Below are positions 50,755 to 61,400 of a stretch of 64,000 bases of DNA, in pieces. Source of the DNA: Bryopsis sp. KO-2023 (Eukaryota; Chlorophyta; Ulvophyceae; Bryopsidales; Bryopsidaceae); the NCBI GenBank assembly GCA_030272585.1, contig BSYQ01000001.1, positions 9,811,001 through 9,875,000 of the forward strand, given 5' to 3'. Below the pieces are notes generated by a model. That model was not told where the DNA came from. It did no database searches and worked only from the letters and a program-made list of their open reading frames with translations. The number at the start of each line of letters is the position of its first letter. Within the stretch, counting starts at the first letter, position 1. Position numbers and translations under genes: made by a program.

Positions 50755-53278
50755 ATGAGTCTGGAGGATCACGTTTTGAGGCGTCCCGATACTTATGTCG
50801 GCAGCTGTCAATCGCAGGAGTTGGAACTTTGGGTTCACGATGGGGAAAGCATGGTCCTCAGAACTCTTGAGATTGTGCCGGGTTTGTGCAAGGTTGTAGA
50901 CGAGATCTTGGTGAACGCCGCGGAACACAAAATCAAACATCCGAGCATGAACGAGCTCAGGGTGGATGTCGATCAGGCAAGCATGTGGGTTGAATCCTTT
51001 GTGGCCCAATTCTCGAATCGATGTAGATCGAGTGATGGTTATAGGTGGTGGTTTCTGCTGTCAGATTAACATCCAGGGTTTTGGAACATAGTCAGTTAAC
51101 ATGTAATCATAACACGAAATGTTCCACACAATGCATCCAGTTAGTTAACTAATCCCAACAAATTATCCCGTCCAAGAACCACAGCTGTATTTTCTCCACA
51201 GACATAAAACTCCAAGCACAGGGGTGGCACACAAGCAGACAAAAAGAACTCATCTTTCTAATTTAAAGTCACTCCATTTCTCTCAGGGAGGGGGGATGAG
51301 GGGAAGAAAGAAGAAACAAAATTGTTTCGCATGTGTCTTTGACACTTTAAATACCCTTGCAGATTGCTATTGCACTTAGTAATGCGAAGCTTCTCGTTCA
51401 TCATCTTGTTCATCCACGAACCCCAATAACCGGCTTTAAAGTACACGTCCTTTAAACCTGTCATTTTCCCAGGCACTGGTGGTTGTACCGTTGGGATACA
51501 GGATTGTTGACCCCATCTTGATTTGTCTGTTGCAGTCTTGCAGGAAGCTGGTTGGATCAGTGTGTGGAACAATGGGGATGGACTTCCGGTGCAAATGCAC
51601 CCCAAGCGCAATGAATATATCCCCCAGCTGCTGTTCACTGAACTCTTATCTTCCAGCGATTGTGGGACGGACGCCAAGGTGAGAAGATTTTAGCCGATCG
51701 AAAAATTGAGCAGTGGACCAAAATAACGCAAGGCGGTTTGACGACTTGTGATCAGCATTCTCTTCAAATCAAATTAAATCACAAATCAGCCGACTTGCAT
51801 TGTGAAGGTGAAAAGCAGATCTCCGTTTTTTTTTGTTTTTTTTGCTTTTTATTGTTCGACCGATGTTGGTGAGTGATCGTAGGAGAATGGATGCGGTGCA
51901 AAGTTGACAAACATATTTTCCAATGAATTTACCATTGAAAGCAGCGACCCCAAGAACATGAAAAAGTATAGGCAAACATTTGCACACAACATGACAGTAA
52001 AAAACCCACCAATCATCACAGATATCAGAAAAAAGGAGGCCTGGACGAAAGTTACGTTTGAACCCGATCTCTCCAGATTCAGTCTGACCAGATTGGACGA
52101 AGGCATGGTCGATCTGATCCGAAAACGAACGTATGATATGGCTGGAGTGCTGGGGGGTAAGAAAACTAAGGTGAGTGGATTTGGTGCCAGCGTGGCTGGG
52201 TGTGGAGCAGACAGAAATAAAAACTTTGGTTCAAATTTTCTCTTCTTGCACTGATGCTGAATGAGACTGATTATTCACCCACACCATCCATAGCCTTGCA
52301 TTCCATTCACTTCATTGAACCTTTTTGTTCAATCTTAATACCACCGCAACGCAAGACGTTGCAGCAACTTATCGAATCGCAATTTGTGTGCTGCAATGAA
52401 ACGGGCTTGTTTCCAATAATCTCCAGGTTTACTTCAATGGAGCAAGGATCAAGGTGAACAATTTTCAGGAATATCTGGATTTGTATCTGGGACCGAGAAG
52501 TCTTGACAAACCTCGGGTTTATGAGCGACTCAATGATTGTTGGGAGGTTTGTGTGGCTCCAAGTGATGGCGACACAATGCAACAGGTGGGTGGGGGTGTG
52601 TGCATGTTTTTCAAGTGTTGCTTATTTCCCAAAACACTTTGCTTCAGTGGAAAATCGACAGTGGAATGTGCCGTTTGCTTTCAGTCCAGGTGGCTTTCGT
52701 GAATTCCATTTGCACATCCAGAGGAGGAAGCCACGTGCACCATGTTCTAAAGCAAATTTCAGAGTGAGGGGACATTTAATTACCATTTACTGTAGATCTG
52801 ACTGCCTGACCAGTTGAGACTGCACCAAAGATGTATGTCTGACATGCAATATTGAATGTCTGTCTCCTTTTGGTTTCAATTCCACAGCAAACTAGTGAAG
52901 GACGCTGGGCAGACGACAAGAGAAAAAGGCTGCATCAATCCAGCCCGCATAAGAAATCGATACTGGGTGTTCTTGAACTGCTGGATCGACAACCCTTGGT
53001 TTGATTCCCAGACCAAGGATATTTTGGTCAGTCATGTGAGCACCTTTGGCTCCAGGTGTGAAATCACTGATAAGTTCATGAAGAAACTCGAAAAGAGTGG
53101 AATTTTGGATGCTGGAATTGAACCCAGGGGGAAACAAACCCCAGAGAAGACCGTTGGGAAAGCTGGGCTAGCACAGTGTTGCGAGTTCGTTTTCTCAATA
53201 TGCCCTTTCTCTTTTTTTTCATTCTTTTCTTTGGGAGTGGAGTGCACACCGGGTGCAGGGAAAGGGAAGGCTTCATGA
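50755..53278 (+). CDS. topoisomerase II ATPase-region protein lacking TOPRIM and cleavage domains
   Basis: Homologous to the N-terminal ATPase gate and transducer of eukaryotic type IIA topoisomerase. Exons 50755-50976, 51544-51678, 51883-52170, 52427-52585, 52690-52763 and 52888-53278 join in frame to about 422 residues. Seen: LEDHVLRRPDTYVGS, GHKL helix VVDEILVNAAEHK, WNNGDGLPV, the G-rich ATP lid as ENGCGAKLTNIFS (the usual GGRNGYGAK loses GGR and Tyr), FSLTRLDEGMVDLI, FVNSICTSRGGSHV, and the transducer QTK loop in NPWFDSQTKD. After KFMKKLEKSGILDAG the frame ends within ~60 unrelated residues. No TOPRIM (EGDSA) or winged-helix region follows within 2.4 kb. The first intron uses GC-AG by phase (CAG/GCAAGC). 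It may be a stand-alone gene or a truncated copy. Confidence 0.75.
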
Positions 53279-55705
53279 GTTTGGGAAAAGGGGGGGGAGC
53301 AGGAATTGCATATCATGATGTTGAAGCAGGTCGTGTGTGTGTTTGTTTAGTTTGGTGGAAATGTAGTTATAATATGCAACAAGAACAGACCATTTCCTTC
53401 TGGATTCTATCCACATGCACTACTACATGAACACCATCCTGCCCGATCATCAGCAACATATATTTCACTTTCTGCAACGTAAAAAATGAACAATCCTTCA
53501 TCTGCTCTATTTGAGAAAAGCAGATCCCACTGCCATATTTTGTCATCTCAACGAAACGTTAACATGCTGCATTTTCAGGCAGACCTGGAATTTGAACCAG
53601 TGTTATGGGACAGTGACTTTCCCCTAAATACTGACACTCCCTCAGCCAATGTTCCCTGTGGCTCTCAAAACCAAAGAAGCTAGATCTCCTTCCAAAGGGG
53701 AAAATGAAGGATCGTTGGTGTTGTGCATAGATGTGAGGATCGTGCCACAATCAAAAGCATTTGAAAATGGGATATAGTGACACTGATCAACCAGGGCACA
53801 TGAAAATATCAATTTACAAGGATGCATGCATCCAATCCCAGGGTGTCCAAAAGAAAAGAAGATGAAAAAGCCCTCCAAGAAAGGAAACAATTCAAAATAA
53901 CCACTTCGCCCAAAATGAAAAGACACAGAAAAACATGCTCAGCCCCCATGACTGACAGCAGCCAAAATGTAATCGTCTCCTAAGAACTTCAAAAAATTGC
54001 TCCATCCAAGCGAAATCGAATGGCCGAAAAACACAAACCCCCTCCAGCTTCACTCCCCCACATCTGTGAAAATTTTCCTACGGCTTTTCAATAGTACATT
54101 CTTTCTAAGGAATTGCATTCTCCTCCGGCTGAGCGCCCCTCCCTCCTCTCTCTCACAATACATTTATATAGTCCAGACCCGTTCTTTTCCATTTTCTTAC
54201 CCAGCGAAACACACACATGTTTCCATCGATAAGGTTAACTGTCACAATACCACCTTTTTCTCTTCCTTTTTTCCCTTTCTTTTTCCCTTCCTCTTTCTCT
54301 TCCGTTTTAAATTTCCTTTCTTCCCTAGCAGCCGCACCCAATGTTGCTGACTCTAAATCGATCTCATTCATTTAGTTTTCTCATTCGTTGGTTGTTTCTA
54401 CTGTACATTCCTGTGTCTATAAAATCAGGATCATTCAGTTTTCTCATTCGTTGGCCGTTTCTACTGTACATTGTTGTGTCTGTAAAATCAGGATCAATCT
54501 CCCAGAGTCCCAACACAACGCATTGTTGTTTTTGTTCTTCCTGTTCTCAAGGGCTTGTGGAAGGCAAGGGGTGGAGGGCTCAAACAAGTAATGAGTCTTT
54601 TCCATGTATAGATAACTAAATAAAAATATTCTTCCACGTGTTTGGGTGATCCAAGTGAAAGCTTTGTGACTGGAACTTAGTTATGGCCTTCGTCATTTCT
54701 TTGAACGAGTATGTCAAAAAACAAACAAACATCGAATTGTATTGTGGAATCCCAAAACAAATCAAGCCCATAACTTCAGACGACACCTTGATCCATCAAC
54801 AGGATGGTTTCCTAAAGTGATCAACATTCCAATTTCAGAGGAAGCCTTTTTTTTTCCATACATTATATCATCATCATTGAAAGCCAAGTTGTGGTAGTGT
54901 TATGTTGCTGCTTTGTTGAATCAAAATTTCAAAGTTTTGAGAAAGGGGTGTGGAGTTCTTTTGATCATCTTCATTTGTCTGGGGACCTAAATGAAAAATT
55001 GAAGATTGGAAGTGTCAAGCTCAAGTTTTCTTAATGGTTGCACCAACCAATGGCACTATCATCATTTCTCAAATGACCAAGAAATAGGGTGACATCAGTC
55101 CCACTCAATAAAGAGTCATCTTCCCTCACTCATTCCAAAATAGTTGTCTGGATACATTGTGTTCTTTTCTGTTTCTGTTTCTTGTGATGGAACTGTCCGC
55201 GATTACAAAAAGGCAGTTGCATGGATGAGTAGCAACCTCTTTCCGGTTTTCCAAGGTTTTTGCAGTTGCTTTGCAAGTGGCCTCAATGAGGATTCAAGTG
55301 ACTGCCAGACCAACTCTAGGAGAAACCTTTTGTAAATTAAAAAATGCATAAAATCTTACAGATACAGCTCTCAAGAGCTGCGTGTGCGTTCTTCTTTTGT
55401 ACAACAAAACAAAATATAATTCCAACATAGATTTAAAAAAAACAATTTCTTTTTTCCGAGAACCAAAACCATGTTGCACATCACGAATTCTTGATATTTG
55501 CCATCCCTCATCAAAAAATTAACCTCCCCAACCTGAAACACATGCAAAAAAAAAAACAGGAAATCCATCAAAACTGGCTTCACTCATAGACCTCGTATTA
55601 CTGTCAATAACACACAGGCATGAAATCCCCATCCATGCAACATATTTTTACAAAACAGTTGCATCACTCGATGCTTTTGTCAAACTGGCCATACCTGAAT
55701 TCCGA
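53279..55705. other. 2.4-kb stretch without a supported gene
   Basis: No topoisomerase exons found here. One acceptor-led frame at 53581-53682 (ADLEFEPVLWDSDFPL, to a TAG) could be a terminal exon of something, unproven. The rest is AT-rich with T-runs and C/T-rich tracts near 54240-54320, and includes a duplicated 63-bp unit. Confidence 0.5.
54368..54493. repeat. imperfect tandem duplication, 63-bp unit
   Basis: Two adjacent copies of a unit containing TCATTCGTTGG, TTTCTACTGTACATT and AAAATCAGGATCA, differing at a few positions. Intergenic. Confidence 0.85.
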
Positions 55706-57637
55706 TCAAGCCCGAGACTTTTTAGCTTGCTTGGTGCTTCCTTTGACATCGTCTCGGGACCTCTTCTTGCATCCTCTCTGTGGCTGCTTGCGGGCATCCA
55801 CCTCCAAGTTCCAGTCTTTCTTGTTTCTTGCTCCTGGAGCCAGGAATGCGGTCTGAAAACAAACACCAACCCAACTCAGAGAAGTCCCCATCGTTCCAGC
55901 AAGCCCCAGACTGAAAATATCAGCAGCTCCAGCAGAAACGGAGATATCATTCGAAATTACCCGGAGTGCTCCTCTTGCAGTGCTACGTTTTTCTGGTTTT
56001 GCATCCAGAAGTCTGATCAGCAGTCTTTTCAGTCCCACTTTTTCTCCCTCAACTTGCTCCTCCACATCATTCAGTTTTCCAGACACAAATTCATCCAAAG
56101 CACCCTGAGTTTTTGCAAGCCTCTTCTGCAACCTGCCCCGCTTAACCTCTGAAACACACACCACCACCACGTTTTCTCAACCCATTGTCAAATCACGATC
56201 ATGCGAACGGCCAGGAATTGCACTCCTCTGTTACCTTCATCTGGGAAAACGTTTTCTCCGGTCAGCATTTCAAGAATCAGAACACCCATCGCCCACATGT
56301 CGACAGCTTGCCCAGGCGTAGCGACGTCATCATTAACCTCCGGAGATCTAATTCCCAGCACAGCCGAAATATGAAAGCTTTGCACACATACCAATAAATA
56401 AAAAAGCATTTTTCCCCTTCCAGGGCTTCCCCAAAAGCTTCTATTTCTCTAGCATGCATATGCACCATTCAACACACGAATACCTGTGCTTCCCTGAAGT
56501 GGACATTGAAGGGTCCCTCAACCCCATCCCCGAAAGCTTGGCTCCATCATCTCCAAACCACACATTCACTGCCCTCACATCATTGTGAACGAGCCCATTC
56601 AAATGCAAATCGTTCAGAGCATCGAAGATGTCCTTGGCGATGGCCCGAGTCTGTCACCAAAGCCACGAGGTCAGTCATGCATCAAACAGACGCCCAGAAC
56701 GCCCACAGTCCATGAAACTCTCAGCAAATATGTACCTCGTCAATCCCCATGGGCCCATTTTCCTTCAGGTCCTTGTCCAGGTTTCCTTGGAGGCCCTCAA
56801 CCACCAAGATTCCTCCTGTGTGGCAAAGTGACAATTTTGATGCATCATTTGAAACAAAAAAACTTTACAGATGCGAATCTCCTTCACAATGTAATTCAAG
56901 GTTTGTTTGTTTGATGGGATATGCGTGTCATTAAATCAATCCATACCAATCAATCAATCAATCATTGATTACATGTTGCCTGAGGAGGCACTCTGTTCCT
57001 ATCCATACCAATATGATCGACCATCTTCATGGTGTTTTTCGGCTTGGTCTCTTCCAACAATTCTCCCTCACGCCCGACGATTTGAGAGCCTTTCAAGGTC
57101 AAAGGCACTTTCAGCAGCACCGGCTTGCCCGACTCTCCATCGTTGGCACGAATGCATTGAACCTCGCCCCGAATCGTGGACATCGTGTCCAGCAGCTCGT
57201 ATCGCTCCAGAACTCCATTCGGGAGCACATCCTCCAACTCTTCCAAAGCTGCACACAAGCCAACCGCACACCCACCCCGATAAGGTCACAACCCAATTCT
57301 GACGACCGATGCGAGCGTTGGTGTCGCTGAGAACGCCAAACAACACTGACTTGTGTTTTTTTCAAAATCGGCGGCGCGCCAGATCTATCACAACGCGAAA
57401 CCGGACCTCAAAAAAAGCCAATCAAGGGAGCCTACCACGAGTGCGCAGCCTATCGAGATCCTTCGGCGAAGGTCTCGTGTATTTCTCCCTTCTAGTCTTG
57501 CCCTTGCTCTTCCCCTCCGATCCAGTTGCGTCGGACTCTTCGCCAGATCCCGATCCCGATCCGGATCTGCCGCATGGCTCCTCATCGGCAATCTTTTTCT
57601 TGGCGGCTCCCTCGGCATTCTTTCCATCCTCGAACAT
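55706..57637 (-). CDS. degenerate protein kinase (probable pseudokinase)
   Basis: Seven exons: 57436-57637, 57009-57248, 56736-56815, 56484-56650, 56235-56347, 55961-56148, 55706-55852. All phases agree; 378 residues. The first ~70 residues are acidic/Ser-Gly-rich and probably disordered. The kinase fold is recognisable: YELLDT, a lysine in PVLLKVPL, DIFDALNDLHLNGLVHNDV, SPEVNDDVATPGQAVDMWAMG, LILEMLTGENVF and LIRLLDAKPEKRSTA. Critical parts are altered: the catalytic loop is HNDVRAVNV (lysine replaced), the DFG position reads SGMG, and the glycine loop is not evident. An insert after the helix-F region resembles those in CDC7-like kinases, but this likeness is weak. The basic tail ending KKSRA suggests a nuclear signal. 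Catalysis is unlikely; a scaffolding role is inferred. Confidence 0.75.
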
Positions 57638-58448
57638 CTACACATGCCTCAAATTTCACCACTGGAATTTCACGCAAGCCGGACTTCCCAGCAGCAGATC
57701 CCCAATACAAAAAAATTCGAACTGTGGTGTCGGCTGCAACAATATTACCTTCATTTCACAATCGATATGTAGCTTTCCGTGCACTTTTCTGTATAAATAT
57801 ATTGTCCAACGATTCGTGCACCGGGCTTTCCCGCAGCCAATGTGTTTGGAAACACGGTTATTTTTTTTTGCTAAAGTCTCTTTTGATTTATGGGGTTGGG
57901 GTTTGTGAATTTATGCTGTCCGAGGACCTCACCCGGCAGTCAGGCTGAGGTTGAGGGAGCGCTGAGAGCTAACATGTTCCGACGGCCCCATCAATTTGCT
58001 GGTCACATCTGCAAAGAAGCGATGGCGTCCTGCTGCACAAAAGCACCTCGTTCAAGGCGAATGGTCTAGATCGCTTGATGTAACACAGTGGCGGCTTGAC
58101 ACGCTCACCACCACACGTCGTTTGTTCGTTTTTTTCAGTGCATCATGTAATATTTGGTTGATTGATTTTCAATGCATCGGATGCGTCTCGCGCAAAAGTT
58201 ATGGGGAAGAAGGTTTGGAGTTCAACAAACCCAGAAAGAGTGGCCATGGGACGCACAGCGGAAAAAAACTTTCCAATAATCCACCCCTCGCTGTTAAACA
58301 ATGAGCGGAGATTCTCATGTTGATTACGTTTTGTTGGTAAATTTTTTGTACAGTCGATTAAACATCATCGATTGAGTACATTATTCCCTGACTTTCGCAG
58401 AGCACATTCACTCGATCGCTTTTTCGTTCCTTGTCTGCATTGAATTCG
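57638..58448. promoter_or_regulatory. 811-bp divergent intergenic region
   Basis: Separates the pseudokinase start from the importin-11 start on the opposite strand. No gene seen. Confidence 0.4.
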
Positions 58449-61400
58449 ATGGCGGACAGCACAGGCGCTCCTTTGGGGACTGGCGACTTGGAAAGCGTAT
58501 ACCAATGTCTTAGAGGGGCCTTGCAGCCCGCCTCGCAAAAACCAGCCGAAGCAGCACTCGAAGAACTGGCTTCACGACCTGGGTTTTGTTCCTGTCTCGT
58601 GGTGGGTGCTGAAATTTTACTTAATGGGTGGTGTTCCCCATCTGCTCATTTTTGGCTCAAAAAATCTGGTTTCTCTTTGCCATGTCTTCCGATGGGAGAT
58701 TGAAATTTACGCCAATCATGCTTCACATTGATGTTCTCAACCTTTGTTTTGGGCCTCTCCTCTTTCTGAGGCAATTTTTGGTATTGATATATTTTCTACT
58801 GGGAAAGAAGTTTGTTTTGAAATTTCTGGGAAAGTGAAATCCCATCATGTGATCGATCGTCCACCCTTACATTCGTTGCAATACTTACCCCCACATTCTC
58901 CATGGTTGCATAATTTTTCAAGTGCCATTTTTGGTTTTTTTTATATTTTTTTTGTATGACCTTGTTGCATGTGACGATTTGTATGGTTGGATGTTTTGTT
59001 TCAGGAAATCATAAAATCAAGCGATGCTGACGAAAGCTCCCGATGGCTGGCATCTGTACACCTCAAAAACACAGTGAACAAATCATGGCGAACCAGGAGG
59101 GATGACTCGTAAGGAAACCTACAGTCAGCCCAGTTTTTTTTTCCAATATTCTGTGTTTTTATGTCAAAGAATCGATACAGGAAAAGCAGCAAAATGCATT
59201 ATTTAGCACTTTTTGGTGGTGTTGGGTTATGAAGCGATTGTGCTGAGTGGTCAATGGGGGGTGTTGTCTGTGCTGTGTCAAGGGGGCTTTCAAAGTCGGA
59301 AAAGGAGTATTTGCAGCCCAAGCTGATCGAGCTGCTGGGGGAAAGAGATAAGAAGGTAGCAGTCAGACTATCCGTTGCTTTCTGAACATCGGTTGCATGG
59401 CTGATTTTAAAGTTTGATTGAATTGTCCCACCAACAATTTTTCTTTCCTTTCCAACCGCTGCCCTGCATATTTTTTGGCCCCAAACCATGTTTTTGTTTC
59501 TTTAATATTAGCATTGGTGTTTGATTTTTTGTGCTGTCCTGACCAGGTTATTGCTCAAGTTAATGTCATATTCTCGAAGATTGCTAGGTTCGATTTCCCT
59601 ACACATTGGCCCAGCTTGTTCTCTGATGTGTTTGGGACCCTGGGTCCAAAGAAAACCCCAGAGGCTGCATATCGGGTGTACTTGGTGCTCCAGCATGTGC
59701 TCAAGGAATTGTCGACAAAGAGATTACCGGCAGACCAAAAGCTGTTTGCTGAGGTGCGCTAAAATCCGACCTGTATTCAGACTTACCAAATCTAGGGCCC
59801 AACGGCTTTGTGTATTTTATGCTTCTTTACTGGTGGTGAACGTAGTGTCGAGTGTTTTCAACTTTGTTTCTAGTGAAGGTGAGTGCGTTCGATTGGGCTC
59901 CGTTTTAACTGGTTAGCCTTGTCGCGTTCAGGTGACCAGTCAATTGTACGAACCCTTTTGGCAGCAATGGTGTGCCGACAGTCAGCAGATCGTGGAAAGC
60001 CTTAAGGATGGTTTGGATAGAGTGGAGTCTGACGCACAGCTGGCTGCAACGCTGCAACGATGGCTGGTCCTTCTCAAGGTTGGTCAGATCGACTTTGCTG
60101 ACCTTGATTTATCCCCATCAGCTATTTCCCATCTAGCTTCTGCCATTCAAATCAGTGAGGCTGACACTCAGCCTGGAAACAGAACGTAATATGTGTATTG
60201 CAGGATCGAGTGCAATCTGTATAATGCTGAAGGTGGAAAGTAGCATATTGAGAGTTAATTTGCAGATATTGTGCAGGCTGTTCGACGAATGCTTGCGTTT
60301 GGATTTCCCAGTGACGCTCGCACCCTGGAGGTGTCGCCCACGGTCAGCCAGGCCCTCCCTGTGATGCTCAATTTGCTGCAAAGCTTTCTGCCGCACACAC
60401 CCAAAAACTCCGCCATAGAGTTTCAGAAATTGCTCGGGCAAGGGATGACCAAGCTTGTCAAATGCCTTAGTGGACTCCAAGAGATTCACCCCTGGTGCGA
60501 CATGGAATAAAATAGTCTGTTTGATGCCCCTCCAGTGCAATCGAGTCAATTTTTTAGGTCTAAATTTCTAAATTTCAGTCTTTTCAGATATGGTGCCTAT
60601 TTTTAAGGTGTGAATTTGGCTTCTTGAAAGACAAAGAGGGGGGTTTTCCCCCCCAAATGATGGAGCCAGATCTGCTCCTGATTGTGGCTGTTCTATGTTC
60701 AGGGCATATTGTCAGTCTGGAAGCCTCATTCCCTGCCTTCAGACTCTGACGCAAGAATTCGTCGGTGGCTCTTGTGCTGGAAATGATTTGTGTGAGGGGG
60801 TGGTCTTGCACGGTGGTTTGCTCATTCGAAACGTGTTGGACTGCAAATCGTATCGAGGATACGGAAGCCCTTTGTCGATGACAGACAACTGCAAGACACA
60901 GGTCAGCTCACCACACCCGCACCCGCATTGATCGCAATTTCACCACAGCGTTACCATCAGAATGGAGCGTTTGGGTTGCTCATGAAAGAGGGCCTTGGCA
61001 TGCAAAGGATTATGTCCTGGATGCTCGGGATTGTTTGCTTGCGCTCTGCTGATTGCTGAAATCGCTGGCTTGTTTGTTTTCTCATAGCATGTTGATTTGT
61101 GTTCTTAACGATTCAGCCTTTTGCAACAGGAGGATCAACTGAAGAATCTTGCGGAGGCTGTGAAACCAGCGGTGGCGGGTTTCTTCAAGGGTGGCCAGGC
61201 GCAAGCTCTCGCCCAAGCAATCATTGAGAAGGGTTTTAAACTTAGCGTGAGTCGATCGATTGATCTTTTTCGTCCATCATGGGCATGCATCCTGCACCTT
61301 GCACGGGCATCTTGCACCATGCACATGCACCATGGGCATTCATCCTGCATCATGTACATGCATCATGCATGATGTATTAGAATGGCATGTGATTGGGGAT

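Noticed and set aside
51258-51677. 140-codon minus-strand frame over TOP2-like intron 1 and exon 2
   Set aside because: It overlaps a conserved topoisomerase exon antisense and shows no family resemblance.
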